From: Streptomyces sp. CC228A
Lineage (GTDB): Bacteria > Actinomycetota > Actinomycetes > Streptomycetales > Streptomycetaceae
Direction of reading: 5' to 3'
DNA length: 64,000 bases
Assembly: GCF_021390935.1 (NCBI RefSeq)
Contig: NZ_JAJPUI010000004.1
Coordinates: forward strand, 62,001-126,000
The position numbers and the translations under genes are program-made. Shown here in pieces: positions 49,338 through 62,489 of the stretch; positions within the stretch are counted from its first letter, which is position 1; each line of letters starts with the position of its first letter. The notes below the pieces were generated by a model, which was given only the letters and a program-made list of their open reading frames with translations, was not told the origin of the DNA and did not search any database.

Positions 49338-49362
49338 AACCCTAAACTTCAACGTTAGGGTT
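49338..49362 (+). promoter_or_regulatory. AT-rich inverted repeat upstream of ftsZ
   Basis: AACCCTAA and TTAGGGTT, exact complements, flank a 9-nt loop (ACTTCAACG). It lies about 37 nt downstream of the better promoter and about 100 nt before the start codon, so it would be in the 5' leader. It is either an operator for a developmental regulator or an RNA hairpin. Confidence 0.5.
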
Positions 49363-49460
49363 TGGGTCGGCGATTGGGACCGTCCCATCGGCATCCGTCG
49401 TCGCGGCGCGCCAGGCAGCGCGAAGCGGCGGCCCGTTAATCGAGGCGAGAGGCCTTCGAC

Positions 49461-50690
49461 GTGGCAGCACCGCAGAACTACCTCGCAGTCATCAAGGTCA
49501 TCGGTGTCGGCGGCGGTGGTGTCAATGCCATCAACCGAATGATCGAGGTCGGTCTCAAGGGCGTCGAGTTCATCGCCATCAACACGGACGCGCAGGCGCT
49601 GTTGATGAGCGACGCCGACGTCAAGCTCGACGTCGGCCGCGAACTCACCCGGGGACTCGGCGCCGGCGCCAACCCGGACGTCGGCCGCAAGGCCGCCGAG
49701 GACCACGCCGAGGAGATCGAGGAGGTCCTCAAGGGGGCCGACATGGTCTTCGTGACGGCGGGCGAGGGCGGCGGCACCGGCACCGGCGGCGCCCCCGTGG
49801 TCGCCCGCATCGCCCGCTCGCTGGGCGCCCTCACCATCGGCGTGGTCACCCGCCCCTTCACCTTCGAGGGCCGGCGCCGGGCCAACCAGGCCGAGGACGG
49901 CATCGCCGCGCTGCGCGAAGAGGTCGACACCCTCATCGTCATCCCCAACGACCGGCTGCTGTCCATCTCGGACCGCCAGGTCAGCGTGCTCGACGCCTTC
50001 AAGTCGGCCGACCAGGTGCTGCTCTCCGGCGTCCAGGGCATCACCGACCTCATCACCACCCCCGGCCTGATCAACCTCGACTTCGCCGACGTCAAGTCGG
50101 TCATGTCCGAAGCAGGTTCGGCCCTCATGGGCATCGGCTCCGCGCGCGGCGACGACCGCGCCGTGGCCGCCGCCGAGATGGCGATCTCCTCGCCGCTGCT
50201 CGAGGCGTCCATCGACGGCGCCCGTGGCGTGCTGCTCTCCATCTCCGGCGGTTCCGACCTCGGCCTCTTCGAGATCAACGAGGCCGCACAGCTGGTCAGC
50301 GAGGCCGCCCACCCCGAGGCGAACATCATCTTCGGCGCCGTCATCGACGACGCCCTCGGCGACGAGGTGCGGGTCACCGTCATCGCGGCCGGGTTCGACG
50401 GCGGCCAGCCCCCCGCCCGGCGCGACACCATCCTGGGCGCGTCGGCCGGCGGCAAGCGCGAGGAGCCGGCGGCCCCGGCGCCGTCCCGCCCCGCCGAGGC
50501 CGCCCGCCCGGTGAACGGCGGTCTGGGCACCGTGCCCGTACGCGAGGAGCCCCCGGCCGCCCCGGCCGAGCCCGCTCCCGCCGTCGCGGAGACCCAGCTG
50601 CCGCCGATCGCCCCGACCTCCATCCCCACGACCCGCCCGTACCAGGACAGCCAGGCCGAAGAGCTGGACGTCCCGGACTTCCTGAAGTGA
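49461..50690 (+). CDS. ftsZ: Cell division GTPase FtsZ
   Basis: 409 aa, GTG start. Tubulin-like: [17 protein letters not shown], the signature [15 protein letters not shown], synergy-loop [20 protein letters not shown]. After the core (~320 residues) comes an Ala/Pro-rich linker, then the conserved C-terminal peptide ELDVPDFLK that binds SepF and other partners. It forms the Z-ladder in sporulating hyphae and cross-walls. It is the last classical dcw gene; pgeF follows after 7 nt. Confidence 0.98.
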   Translation: MAAPQNYLAVIKVIGVGGGGVNAINRMIEVGLKGVEFIAINTDAQALLMSDADVKLDVGRELTRGLGAGANPDVGRKAAEDHAEEIEEVLKGADMVFVTAGEGGGTGTGGAPVVARIARSLGALTIGVVTRPFTFEGRRRANQAEDGIAALREEVDTLIVIPNDRLLSISDRQVSVLDAFKSADQVLLSGVQGITDLITTPGLINLDFADVKSVMSEAGSALMGIGSARGDDRAVAAAEMAISSPLLEASIDGARGVLLSISGGSDLGLFEINEAAQLVSEAAHPEANIIFGAVIDDALGDEVRVTVIAAGFDGGQPPARRDTILGASAGGKREEPAAPAPSRPAEAARPVNGGLGTVPVREEPPAAPAEPAPAVAETQLPPIAPTSIPTTRPYQDSQAEELDVPDFLK

Positions 50691-50697
50691 CACCGGA

Positions 50698-51465
50698 GTG
50701 ATAGGGCAGCACGACTCCGCGGACGGCGCGCACTTCGCCTTCACCGACCGGTGGGGCGGGGTGAGCGCCGTTCCGTACGAGGAGCTCAACCTCGGCGGCG
50801 CGGTGGGGGACGACCCGGCCGCCGTACGCGAGAACCGGAACCTCGCGGCCAGGGCGCTGGGGGTCGATCCCGCGCACGTCGTGTGGATGCGCCAGGTCCA
50901 CGGCCGTGCGGTGCACGTGGTCGACGGCCCCTGGCCGGCGGAAGCGGAAGTTCCGGAAGGGGACGCGGTGGTCACCGCCCGACGCGGGCTTCCGCTCGCC
51001 GTCCTCACCGCCGACTGCGTTCCCGTCCTGCTCGCCGACCCGGTCGCCGGTGTCGTCGCGGCCGCCCACGCGGGCCGCCCCGGCATGGTCGCCGGGGTGG
51101 TCCCGGCGACCGTGGAGGCGATGGTCTCCCTGGGCGCCGAGCCGGCCCGGATCACCGCCAGGACCGGACCCGCCGTCTGCGGGCGCTGCTACGAGGTGCC
51201 CGCGGCCATGCGGGACGAGGTCGCCGCCGTCGAGCCGGCCGCCCGGGCGGAGACCGGCTGGGGCACCCCGGCCGTCGACGTCGTCGCCGGGGTCCACGCC
51301 CAGCTGGAGCGGCTCGGGGTGCGGGACCGTCGCGCCTCCGCGGTCTGCACCCGGGAGTCAGCCGACCACTTCTCGTACCGCCGCGACCGCACGACCGGGC
51401 GGCTCGCGGGTTACGTCTGGCTGGACGCCTCCCAGCCGGAAGGACCGGAAGGAGGCGACGGGTGA
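50698..51465 (+). CDS. pgeF: Peptidoglycan editing factor PgeF (laccase-domain, DUF152)
   Basis: 255 aa, GTG start 7 nt after ftsZ. Laccase-domain family with metal-site motifs: MRQVHGRAVH (His), LAVLTADCVPVLLAD (Cys) and AAHAGRPGMVAG (His). Members remove L-Ser-bearing UDP-MurNAc errors and also act on purine nucleosides. The place next to ftsZ is conserved in Gram-positive bacteria. Its stop overlaps the yggS start. Confidence 0.92.
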   Translation: MIGQHDSADGAHFAFTDRWGGVSAVPYEELNLGGAVGDDPAAVRENRNLAARALGVDPAHVVWMRQVHGRAVHVVDGPWPAEAEVPEGDAVVTARRGLPLAVLTADCVPVLLADPVAGVVAAAHAGRPGMVAGVVPATVEAMVSLGAEPARITARTGPAVCGRCYEVPAAMRDEVAAVEPAARAETGWGTPAVDVVAGVHAQLERLGVRDRRASAVCTRESADHFSYRRDRTTGRLAGYVWLDASQPEGPEGGDG

Positions 51466-52181
51466 CGGACCGCAAGGCGGAACTCGCCGAGAACCTGGCG
51501 CGGGTGGAGGAACGTATCGCTGCCGCCTGCGCCGCCGCCGGGCGCAGGCGGGAGGACGTGACCCTCATCGTGGTCACCAAGACCTACCCCGCCGACGACG
51601 TCCGGCTCCTGCACGAGCTGGGCGTGCGCCACGTCGCGGAGAACAAGGACCAGGACGCCCGCCCGAAGGCGGCTGCCTGTGCCGACCTCGATCTGACCTG
51701 GCACTTCGTCGGTCAACTCCAGACGAACAAGGCCAAGTCGGTCGCTGGATATGCCCAGGTTGTGCAGTCCGTAGACCGGTTGAGGCTGGTTTCCGCCCTG
51801 TCCGCGGCGGCGGTGCGGAACGGCCGGGAGCTCGACTGCCTTGTGCAGGTGGCCCTTGACGCGGAGTCGGGCGAGCGCGGGGACCGGGGCGGGCTCGCTC
51901 CGGAGGGCCTCGGCGAGGTGGCGGACGCGGTGGAAGCGGCCGAGGGGCTGCGGCTGCGCGGCCTGATGACGGTGGCGCCGCTGGCCGGTCCGTACGCGGG
52001 ACGGCAACGCGCCGCGTTCGACCGGCTGATGGAATTGTCATCCCGCCTGCGCGCGGCACATCCGGCTGCGAACATGGTGTCAGCAGGGATGAGCGCGGAC
52101 CTTGAGGACGCCGTCGCGGCCGGGGCGACACATGTGCGCATCGGCACGGCGGTACTCGGAGTCCGTCCCCGGCTCGGGTAA
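51462..52181 (+). CDS. YggS-family pyridoxal-phosphate-binding protein
   Basis: 239 aa, GTG at 51462 overlapping the pgeF stop, GGAGG upstream. The PLP Lys is in LIVVTKTYPADDV; other conserved stretches are ENKDQDARPK, WHFVGQLQTNKAK, MTVAPLAGP, MSAGMSADLEDAVAAGATH and VRIGTAVLG. It has an alanine-racemase-like barrel without enzymatic activity and keeps PLP homeostasis. Confidence 0.94.
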   Translation: MTDRKAELAENLARVEERIAAACAAAGRRREDVTLIVVTKTYPADDVRLLHELGVRHVAENKDQDARPKAAACADLDLTWHFVGQLQTNKAKSVAGYAQVVQSVDRLRLVSALSAAAVRNGRELDCLVQVALDAESGERGDRGGLAPEGLGEVADAVEAAEGLRLRGLMTVAPLAGPYAGRQRAAFDRLMELSSRLRAAHPAANMVSAGMSADLEDAVAAGATHVRIGTAVLGVRPRLG

Positions 52182-52305
52182 CGTCGCGAAGCAAGTCGGA
52201 CCACAGTAGAAAATATGGTCATTTCCGCCAATAGGCGGACAGGCCACGTGGATCGCAGGCGCGACGTGACGTTGCCGATCCACCACAGAGCGGAGGACTC
52301 AGAGA

Positions 52306-52923
52306 ATGGCCGGCGCGATGCGCAAGATGGCGGTCTACCTCGGCCTCGTGGAGGACGATGGGTACGACGGCCGGGGCTTCGACCCCGATGACGACTTCGA
52401 ACCCGAGCTCGAGCCGGAGCCGGAGCGCGACCGGCGACGTCACCAGCCCCCGCATCAGGTGGAGCGCGAGGAGCCGGTCCACACCCCGGTGGCGCAGCCG
52501 CCGGCCCAGCGCGAGCCTGTCGCGCTCCCCGCGGACAGTGGCCGACCCGCACGGATCGCCCCCGTGGCGTCCATCACACCTGAACGCCCCAGTCTGGAGA
52601 AGAGCGCACCGGTGATCATGCCCAAGGTCGTGTCCGAGCGGGAGCCCTACCGCATCACCACGCTGCACCCGAGGACCTACAACGAGGCCCGTACCATCGG
52701 GGAACACTTCCGCGAGGGCACCCCGGTGATCATGAACCTCACGGAGATGGACGACACGGACGCGAAGCGACTTGTCGACTTTGCCGCCGGACTGGTCTTC
52801 GGGCTCCATGGCAGCATTGAGCGAGTGACGCAGAAGGTGTTCCTGTTGTCGCCTGCTAACGTCGACGTTACGGCGGAGGACAAGGCCCGCATCGCAGAGG
52901 GCGGATTCTTCAACCAGAGCTGA
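52306..52923 (+). CDS. sepF: Cell division protein SepF
   Basis: 205 aa, ATG with GCGGAGGA upstream. The N-terminal amphipathic helix ([18 protein letters not shown]) is a membrane anchor. An acidic/proline linker follows. The SepF core lies at residues ~115-195 ([50 protein letters not shown]). It tethers FtsZ to the membrane. Confidence 0.95.
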   Translation: MAGAMRKMAVYLGLVEDDGYDGRGFDPDDDFEPELEPEPERDRRRHQPPHQVEREEPVHTPVAQPPAQREPVALPADSGRPARIAPVASITPERPSLEKSAPVIMPKVVSEREPYRITTLHPRTYNEARTIGEHFREGTPVIMNLTEMDDTDAKRLVDFAAGLVFGLHGSIERVTQKVFLLSPANVDVTAEDKARIAEGGFFNQS

Positions 52924-53003
52924 GACCAGAGCACGGACACGAGACCGGAACGGCCCGGCCGGCAGGCCGGTGAGACGAGAGCCAGGGGAGAGGGAAGCAC
53001 GGC

Positions 53004-53300
53004 ATGGGCGTCGTACTGCAGGTGATCTACATCGCCTTGGCCTGCTTCATGGTCGTGCTGATCTTCCGGCTGGTCATGGATTACGTCTTCCAGTTCGCCC
53101 GATCCTGGCAACCTGGCAAGGCGATGGTGGTCGTTCTGGAGGCCACCTACACTGTCACCGATCCACCACTGAAGCTTCTGCGGCGGTTCATCCCACCGCT
53201 GCGTCTCGGGAGCGTGGCACTCGACCTGTCCTTCTTCGTTCTGATGATCATCGTGTACATCCTGCTGAACATCGTGGGTAGCCTCGCGATGGGGGTGTGA
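53004..53300 (+). CDS. YggT-family membrane protein
   Basis: 98 aa, ATG with GGGGAGAGGG upstream. Two helices ([40 protein letters not shown]) around the family hallmark [15 protein letters not shown]. Found next to sepF and divIVA in Gram-positive bacteria; role in division or polar growth not defined. Confidence 0.92.
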   Translation: MGVVLQVIYIALACFMVVLIFRLVMDYVFQFARSWQPGKAMVVVLEATYTVTDPPLKLLRRFIPPLRLGSVALDLSFFVLMIIVYILLNIVGSLAMGV

Positions 53301-53350
53301 GCGATAACGGTCCTGCCGACTGCCGACGACTACGTAGAGGTGAAGAAGAG

Positions 53351-54436
53351 ATGCCGCTGACCCCCGAGGACGTGCGGAACAAGCAGTTCACGACCGTCCG
53401 CCTCCGAGAAGGCTATGACGAGGACGAGGTCGATGCCTTCCTCGACGAGGTCGAGGCCGAGCTGACGCGCCTGCTCCGCGAGAACGAGGATCTGCGCGCC
53501 AAGCTGGCGGCCGCGACGCGCGCCGCCGCGCAGAACCAGCAGCAGGCCATGCGCAAACCACCGGAGCAGCAGGAGCGACCCGCCGGCCCCGGGGGTCCTG
53601 GCGGCCCCGGCGGTCCGGGAGCTCCGGTGCCCGCCGGGATATCCGGTCCGCCGGTCCAGCAGCAGCCGCAGATGGGCCCGCCCCAGCTGCCGGGCGGTGC
53701 GCCGCAGCTGCCGGCCGGTCCCGGTCACGGTGGCCCGCAGGGCCCCGGCCCCATGCAGGGCGGTCCCATGGGCGGCCCGATGGGTGGTCCGATGGGCGGC
53801 CCCATGGGTGGTCCCGGCATGCCGCAGCAGGGCCCGGGCGGTGACAGCGCCGCGCGTGTCCTGTCGCTGGCCCAGCAGACCGCCGACCAGGCGATCGCCG
53901 AGGCCCGCGCCGAGGCCAACAAGATCGTCGGTGAGGCCCGTTCGCGTGCCGAGGGCCTGGAGCGGGACGCCCGCGCCAAGGCCGACGCGCTGGAGCGGGA
54001 CGCGCAGGAGAAGCACCGCGTCGCGATGGGCTCCCTGGAGTCCGCCCGCGCCACGCTGGAGCGCAAGGTCGAGGACCTGCGCGGCTTCGAGCGCGAGTAC
54101 CGCACGCGTCTGAAGTCGTACCTGGAGAGCCAGCTGCGTCAGCTGGAGAGCCAGGGCGACGAGTCGCTGGCGCCGCCGCGCACCCCGTCCGCGGCCCCGT
54201 CGCTGCCGCCGTCCCCGTCGATGGCGTCGGCCGGTGCGAGCGGCCCCTCGTACGGTGGCAACCAGACCATGGGCGGCGCGCCCGGGATGGGCGGTGGCCC
54301 GTCCTACGGCGGCCAGCAGCAGATGTCGCCGGCCATGACGCAGCCGATGGCTCCGGTGCGGCCGCAGGCGCCGCAGCCGATGCAGCAGGCGCCGTCCCCG
54401 ATGCGGGGCTTCCTCATCGACGAGGACGACAACTGA
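53351..54436 (+). CDS. divIVA: Polar growth protein DivIVA
   Basis: 361 aa from the ATG at 53351 (GAGGTGAAGAAGAG upstream). The N-terminal lipid-binding domain has [20 protein letters not shown] and [21 protein letters not shown] Pro/Gly/Gln-rich insert with GGPMGG repeats separates it from the long coiled coil ([20 protein letters not shown] to QLRQLESQ). A Gly/Gln/Met-rich tail ends [10 protein letters not shown]. It marks hyphal tips and recruits the wall-synthesis machinery; essential in streptomycetes. A strong terminator ends the cluster. Confidence 0.96.
   Translation: MPLTPEDVRNKQFTTVRLREGYDEDEVDAFLDEVEAELTRLLRENEDLRAKLAAATRAAAQNQQQAMRKPPEQQERPAGPGGPGGPGGPGAPVPAGISGPPVQQQPQMGPPQLPGGAPQLPAGPGHGGPQGPGPMQGGPMGGPMGGPMGGPMGGPGMPQQGPGGDSAARVLSLAQQTADQAIAEARAEANKIVGEARSRAEGLERDARAKADALERDAQEKHRVAMGSLESARATLERKVEDLRGFEREYRTRLKSYLESQLRQLESQGDESLAPPRTPSAAPSLPPSPSMASAGASGPSYGGNQTMGGAPGMGGGPSYGGQQQMSPAMTQPMAPVRPQAPQPMQQAPSPMRGFLIDEDDN
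53768..53815 (+). repeat. Four 12-bp tandem repeats encoding MGGP in divIVA
   Basis: Units at 53768, 53780, 53792 and 53804 alternate ATGGGCGGCCCx and ATGGGTGGTCCx, so the two forms differ only at synonymous sites. They lie in the linker between the N-terminal domain and the coiled coil. Confidence 0.85.
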
Positions 54437-54462
54437 CGTAGCCGCCGTCGGCAGTCGGCAGC

Positions 54463-54505
54463 AGGGCCGGGGCCCGCACACCATCGGTGTGCGGGCCCCG
54501 GCCCT
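54463..54505 (+). terminator. Terminator after divIVA
   Basis: AGGGCCGGGG plus CCCGCACACC pairs perfectly with its complement over a 3-nt ATC loop (20-bp stem), 27 nt after the stop codon; TT follows. It closes the dcw/divIVA transcription unit. Confidence 0.92.
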
Positions 54506-54781
54506 TTGCCTGTCCGTGCGCTCGCGGTCCGGTTGCCGACCGGCAGTGGCTCGCGTGAGGCCCGGCCCGCCCGATGCACACCGGCGTGGTGTGGCCACAG
54601 GAACGGCGGGCGCGTGCGGCGGAGCCCGAGGCGCGAGGAACCGGGGCTGTCGAAAGCGCGGACGGCAGCAGTACGGGTGCGTGCCCCTTGACCACGCAGA
54701 GCGGATCGCGCAGAGCCCCGGCCCGCCGAGGGCGGCGCCGGGGCTCCGGAGCGGGGGCGGGGGAGGGGAGCCCCGCCGGGG
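54506..54781. other. Intergenic region between convergent divIVA and ileS
   Basis: No gene is supported. It holds a second hairpin (54713-54746) near the ileS end; the rest is unstructured GC-rich sequence. Confidence 0.6.
54713..54746 (-). terminator. Terminator candidate of ileS
   Basis: GAGCCCCGGC and GCCGGGGCTC, exact complements, flank a 14-nt loop that itself contains CCGCC/GGCGG. It lies 36 nt past the ileS stop on the minus strand. Confidence 0.65.
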
Positions 54782-57961
<3,180 letters not shown>

Positions 57962-57965
57962 CGAA

Positions 57966-58260
57966 TCCTCCGGCGGACAGGTTCGTCGTTCCGTCGGAGG
58001 GACGAGAGCCATGCGCTCCCGCGGTACCACCCTCCTTGACCCCGGGCGTCACACCCGTGGTCCCCTCATTCGGGTCGCGAAGCCGGTTCTACTGACCTTG
58101 CGCCGCGGGCCGGGCCCGCACGCCGAGGTGTTCTTCCGGCGGCTCCGGGGTGATGTTTCACATCGTGCTCGCCCCCGGGCTCTCACCGTCCCCGGGTCGC
58201 TCATGGCCGCTCGCGACGCTACTCGTCCCCATCCACGCCTTTCGCTCCGCCCAGTGTACG
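57966..58260 (-). promoter_or_regulatory. T-box leader of ileS, translational type
   Basis: The T-box sequence AGGGTGGTACCGCGGGAGC lies on the minus strand within 58015-58037. Downstream, CCTCCGACGG (minus strand of 57991-58000) can pair at 9 of 10 positions with CCGCCGGAGG, which contains the ileS ribosome-binding site (57966-57971). That would be a sequestrator. Upstream, ATC at 58152-58154 (minus) in the sequence AACATCACC is a candidate isoleucine specifier in a short stem I. A TACACT box at 58253-58258 (minus) may mark the promoter. Uncharged tRNA-Ile would free the ribosome site. This resembles the known actinobacterial ileS T-boxes. Confidence 0.9.
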
Positions 58261-58531
58261 GGCCCCCGCCGACACGGGCCGACCGCATTTCTCCGCGCCC
58301 CTCCGGCATGCGTGTCGCACACCGCCGAATGGGCATATCAGGACATATTTCCTCTAGAGGGTGAAGTGGGTGGTTATCGCCCCGGGACCTGGGCACAAAC
58401 CCTCCAGGCTTCCCGCGGGGCGTGCCGGGCCGGTGGAACCGGCGGCGCGCCCCGTTGCCGCCGGACTTGGGTCGATTTATCGTCCCAGCACGATTCGCGA
58501 GCAAGATCACAATTTGTGAAGGGGTCGCGGC
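58261..58531. other. Divergent intergenic region between the ileS leader and the DksA-like gene
   Basis: No gene is supported. It contains the 10-bp palindrome CCTCTAGAGG (58351-58360) beside two CATAT words (CATATCAGGACATAT, around 58334-58348) in a stretch that is AT-rich for this genome, and GAAGGGG before the next start. A promoter for the plus-strand gene should lie in the last 60 nt, where the sequence is again AT-richer (GATTTATCG, CACAATTTG). Confidence 0.5.
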
Positions 58532-60336
58532 ATGGTGGCGAAGCAGACCGCGAGGGCGACCGGGACGGCCGCGCGCAAGTCCGCGGCGGCCAAGGCCCCC
58601 GCCACCGCGCCGACCGGGAAGAAGGCCGCTGCGAAGACGGCTGCGCCGGCGAAGAGGGCGGCTTCCGCCAAGAAGGCGACCGCCACGAAGAGGGCGGCTT
58701 CCGCGAATAAGGCGACCGCCACCAAGAAGGCGACTCCCTCGAAGGAGGCGGCTGCCACCAAGCGGGCGGCCGCGAAGAAGGCTGCTCCCGCGAAGAAGGC
58801 CGCTCCCACGAAGAAGGCGGCCGAGACCAGGAGGGCGGCTCCAGCGAAGGAAGCAGCTTCCGCTAAAAGGGCGGCCGCCACCAAGAAGGCGACCGCCGCG
58901 AAGAAGGCGGCTCCGGTCAAGAAGGCGGCCGCCGTCAAGGAGGCGGCTCCCGCCAAGAAGGCGGCACCCGCCAAGGAGGTGGCCACCAAGAAGGCGGCTG
59001 CGAAGAAGGCGGCCCCCGCGAAGAAGGCGGCTGCGAAGAAGGCGGCTCCCGCGAAGAAGGCGGCCGCTGCCAAGAAGGCGGCTGTCGCCAAGAAGGCGCC
59101 CGGGAAGAGCGTGGCTGAGGAGGCCGCGGCTCGCGGGGTGGCATCGGAGGGGGGCAGCACCGAGAAGGCGGCCACCGGCAGGGCCGCCTCCGGGAAGTCG
59201 GCTGCCGAGCAGACCGCTGCCAGGAAGGCGGCATCCGGGAAAGCCGCCGCCTCCGGAAAGGCGGCCTCCGCCGCAGGTGCCGCCGCGGAGACCGAGGCCG
59301 GCAGGCAGTCGGCGGCGGGCTCCGGGAAGTCGGGCGCCAAGAGGGCCGTCTCGAAGGAGGCGCCCGCCCGGCGCGGGGAAGGTGCAGGGGAGGCGGCGGG
59401 CGAGGGCGTCACGGGCGCCACGGCGGGGAAAAGGACGGCTGGAAGGACTACGGGCACGCGGATCGAGGGGCCGGCCCGGAGGGCGCCCGCACGGAAGGCC
59501 GCCGCGTCCGCGCAGGAGGGCGGGGCACCGGGAGAGGCGGCGGCCTCGGAAAGCGGCGTCATGACGGCTGCGGCGGGGAAGAGGACGGCGGAAGCACGCA
59601 CGAAGGCCCGCGCGGAGAAGGCGCCCGCCAAGGAGGCGGCCGCCGGGAAGGCCCCGCCAGGCGGGCGGCTGCCGCGGGGGCCGGGAAGCAGGAGCCGGCC
59701 GCGCGGGAGGCCGGCGCCGGAAAGGCCGCCTCCGGGCGGACCGCCGCCAAGGAGGCCGCCGCCAAGAGGTCGGCGGCCAGGAAGGCCACGGCCGCCAAGG
59801 CCGGGAGGAAGGCCGCACCCGCGGCCTCGGCCGCAGAGCAGACAGGAGACCCGACGGTGGCAGCGAAGAAGACGGCGGACATGGAGGCGACGGCCGGCGC
59901 GGGGGTCCCCCCGGCGCGCGGGCTCGCCGAGGCGGCGCCCGAGGACCTCGCCGTACGGCCGGGCGAGGAGCCGTGGACTGCAGAGGAGGTCGCCGAGGCC
60001 CGCGCCGAGCTGGAGGGCGAGATCCACCGGCTCCAGCACGAGCTCGCCGCATCCGAGACCGCGCTGACGGGCCTGATGCGCGACTCCGGCGACGGCGCGG
60101 GGCACGACGAGGCCGACACCGGTACGAAGAACATCACACGGGAGCACGAGATGGCCCTGGCCGCGAACGCCCGGGCCACCCTGGAGCAGACCGAGCACGC
60201 GTTGGAGCGGCTCGACACAGGCACGTACGGCCTGTGCGAGGTGTGCGGCAAGCCCATCGGGAAGGCCCGCATGCAGGCGTTCCCGCGCGCCACGCTGTGT
60301 GTCGAGGACAAGCAGAAGCAGGAGCGGCGGGGCTGA
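58532..60336 (+). CDS. TraR/DksA-type zinc-finger protein with a long histone H1-like tail, interrupted by an apparent -1 frameshift
   Basis: ATG at 58532. About 370 residues of Lys/Ala/Pro/Thr repeats (KKAAPAKKAAAKKAAPAKKA type) resemble histone H1 and HupS tails. Near 59651-59654 the frame changes; one C restored gives continuous KAPARRAAAAGAGKQEPAAR and then the DksA/TraR part in the last ~160 residues. There an acidic coiled coil (PWTAEEVAEARAELEGEIHR) is followed by the zinc region YGLCEVCGKPIGKARMQAFP to ATLCVEDKQ, where the fourth Cys is replaced by Asp. Total ~601 aa. A DNA- and polymerase-binding role is likely by family, but not established. lspA follows after 109 nt. Confidence 0.85.
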
Positions 60337-60445
60337 CCCGCCGGCGGCGCGGCAGGCGGCCGCGGCCGCCGCACGGGACCCGTCCGGACCCGTACGCGTG
60401 TGCCGTACCCTCGTCACAGTCAGGCACCTAGGTTGAGGGACTCAC

Positions 60446-61006
60446 GTGACAGAGGCGGAGCACGTCATCGGTACGCCGGATGCGGACGACGCGGCCGGGG
60501 CGCCCGCCGAGCCGCGCAAGGGCAGGCGGAGGATCGCGGCGCTCGTCGCCGTGGCCCTTGTGGCGTACCTGCTGGACCTCGGCAGCAAGATGCTGGTCGT
60601 GGCCAGGCTGGAGCACCACGAGCCGATCGTGCTGATCGAGGGCCTGCTGAAGCTGGAGGCGGTGCGGAACCCGGGCGCGGCCTTCGGCATCGGCGAGGCC
60701 TTCACCGTGATCTTCACGGTCATCGCGGTCGCGGTGGTCGTGGTGATCATGCGCATCGCCCGCAAGCTGTACAGCCTGCCCTGGGCGATCGCGCTGGGGC
60801 TGCTGCTCGGCGGTGCTCTCGGCAACCTCACCGACCGGATCTTCCGCGCCCCGGGCGTCTTCGAGGGCGCGGTGGTGGACTTCATCGCACCGGCCCACTT
60901 CGCCGTCTTCAACCTCGCTGACTCCGCGATCGTCTGCGGCGGGTTCCTGATCGTGATCCTCTCCTTCCGGGGCCTCGACCCGGACGGCACCGTCCACAAG
61001 GACTGA
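60446..61006 (+). CDS. lspA: Prolipoprotein signal peptidase
   Basis: 186 aa, GTG start. Four transmembrane helices. The catalytic Asp motifs are GNLTDRIFR and [17 protein letters not shown] and VVDFIAP are also conserved. It removes the signal peptide from lipid-modified prolipoproteins at the membrane. TAGGTT at 60429-60434 may be the -10 box. The order lspA - rluD is common in Gram-positive bacteria. Confidence 0.95.
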   Translation: MTEAEHVIGTPDADDAAGAPAEPRKGRRRIAALVAVALVAYLLDLGSKMLVVARLEHHEPIVLIEGLLKLEAVRNPGAAFGIGEAFTVIFTVIAVAVVVVIMRIARKLYSLPWAIALGLLLGGALGNLTDRIFRAPGVFEGAVVDFIAPAHFAVFNLADSAIVCGGFLIVILSFRGLDPDGTVHKD

Positions 61007-61071
61007 CCGTCCGGGGCCGGGGCGTCCGGGCGGTTGTCCACAGGGCCGACCGGGTGAGTGCGCGGACAGGG

Positions 61072-61077
61072 CATACT
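61072..61077 (+). promoter_or_regulatory. -10 box of a leaderless rluD promoter
   Basis: CATACT ends 7 nt before the GTG at 61084, and no ribosome-binding site precedes the codon. No -35 is clear. Confidence 0.45.
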
Positions 61078-61083
61078 CGACGG

Positions 61084-62025
61084 GTGAGCACGATTCCCGA
61101 GATCCGCACCCTGCCCGTTCCCGACGGCCTCGAAGGCGAGCGCGTCGACGCCGCCATCGCCCGTATGTTCGGGTTCTCCCGCACGAAGGCCGCCGAGCTG
61201 GCCGCGGCCGGGAAGGTCCTGGTGGACGGGGCCGTCGTCGGCAAGTCCGAGCGGGTCACGGGGGGTGCCTGGCTGGAAGTGGAGATGCCGGCGGCGCCCG
61301 CCCCCGTGCAGATCGTGGCCGAACCGGTCGAGGGCATGGAGATCGTCCACGACGACGACGACATCGTCGTGATCGTGAAGCCCGTGGGTGTCGCCGCCCA
61401 CCCGAGCCCCGGCTGGACGGGGACGACCGTGATCGGCGGGCTCGCCGCCGCCGGATACCGCATCTCGACGTCGGGCGCCGCCGAGCGGCAGGGCATCGTG
61501 CACCGGCTGGATGTCGGCACGTCCGGCCTGATGGTGGTCGCCAAGTCCGAGCGCGCGTACACCCTGCTGAAGGCGCAGTTCCGCGAGCGGGTCGTCGACA
61601 AGCGCTACCACGCGCTGGTGCAGGGGCACCCCGACCCGCTCAGCGGCACCATCGACGCGCCGATCGGCCGGCACCCGAACCACGACTACAAGTGGGCGGT
61701 CACCGCCGACGGCAAGCCGTCCGTCACCCACTACGACCTGATCGAGGCGTACCGGGCGGCCTCCCTGCTGGACATCAAGCTGGAGACCGGCCGGACGCAC
61801 CAGATCCGCGTCCACATGTCCGCCCACCGCCACCCGTGTGTCGGCGACCTCACCTACGGCGCCGACCCGACCCTCGCCAAGCGGCTGCGCCTGACCCGCC
61901 AGTGGCTGCACGCCGTACGGCTGGGCTTCGAGCACCCCTCGGACGGCCGCTGGGTCGAGTTCGAGAGCACCTACCCGGACGACCTCCAGCAGGCTCTGGA
62001 CACCATCGCCGCGGAGAGCGCATGA
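61084..62025 (+). CDS. rluD: RluA/RluD-family rRNA pseudouridine synthase
   Basis: 313 aa from the GTG at 61084. An N-terminal S4 RNA-binding domain ([20 protein letters not shown]) is followed by the synthase core with catalytic Asp in [19 protein letters not shown], then [22 protein letters not shown] and [11 protein letters not shown]. It should modify uridines of 23S rRNA helix 69. Its TGA overlaps the next ATG. Confidence 0.92.
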   Translation: MSTIPEIRTLPVPDGLEGERVDAAIARMFGFSRTKAAELAAAGKVLVDGAVVGKSERVTGGAWLEVEMPAAPAPVQIVAEPVEGMEIVHDDDDIVVIVKPVGVAAHPSPGWTGTTVIGGLAAAGYRISTSGAAERQGIVHRLDVGTSGLMVVAKSERAYTLLKAQFRERVVDKRYHALVQGHPDPLSGTIDAPIGRHPNHDYKWAVTADGKPSVTHYDLIEAYRAASLLDIKLETGRTHQIRVHMSAHRHPCVGDLTYGADPTLAKRLRLTRQWLHAVRLGFEHPSDGRWVEFESTYPDDLQQALDTIAAESA

Positions 62026-62489
62026 GCCCCTTCGCGGTGCGCATAGCCGACGACGAGGCGGACAGGAAGGCCGCCTTCGCCGTCCGGCGCGAGGTGTTCG
62101 TCGTCGAGCAGGGCGTGCCCGAGGACCTGGAGTACGACGCGTACGACGCCACCGCCGTGCACGTCCTCGCCGTCCGCGGGCACGACGGGACCGCGCTCGG
62201 CACCGGTCGGCTGCTGCACGGACCGGACGCCGCCGGCAGGACGGGCGGCGCCGCGGGCGTCGGGTCCCTGGGCCGCCTCGCGGTCACCCGGGCGGCGCGC
62301 GGTCTCGGTGTGGGCGCCGCCCTCGTCCGCGGCATCGAGGACGCGGCGCGGGCCCGCGGACTGACCGCCGTGGACCTCCACGCGCAGACGCACGCCCTGC
62401 GGTTCTACGAGCGGCTCGGCTACGTGGCGTACGGCGGCGAGTTCCTCGACGCGGGCATGCCGCACCGGGCGATGCGCCGCACGCTCTGA
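62022..62489 (+). CDS. GNAT-family N-acetyltransferase (ElaA-like)
   Basis: 155 aa, ATG in an ATGA overlap with rlu[21 protein letters not shown] is typical of ElaA-like GNATs, followed by the acetyl-CoA loop [20 protein letters not shown] and [20 protein letters not shown]. The acceptor is unknown. It is translationally coupled to rluD. Confidence 0.9.
   Translation: MSPFAVRIADDEADRKAAFAVRREVFVVEQGVPEDLEYDAYDATAVHVLAVRGHDGTALGTGRLLHGPDAAGRTGGAAGVGSLGRLAVTRAARGLGVGAALVRGIEDAARARGLTAVDLHAQTHALRFYERLGYVAYGGEFLDAGMPHRAMRRTL

Noticed and set aside
54506..54781. A structural RNA gene (for example RNase P RNA) between divIVA and ileS
   Set aside because: I looked for conserved RNase P and SRP words and found none; only terminator-like hairpins are present.
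58600..59100. Dense short repeats resembling a CRISPR or satellite array
   Set aside because: The repeats (AAGAAGGCGGCT-like) are in frame and encode Lys/Ala units of the H1-like tail; there are no unique spacers of constant length.
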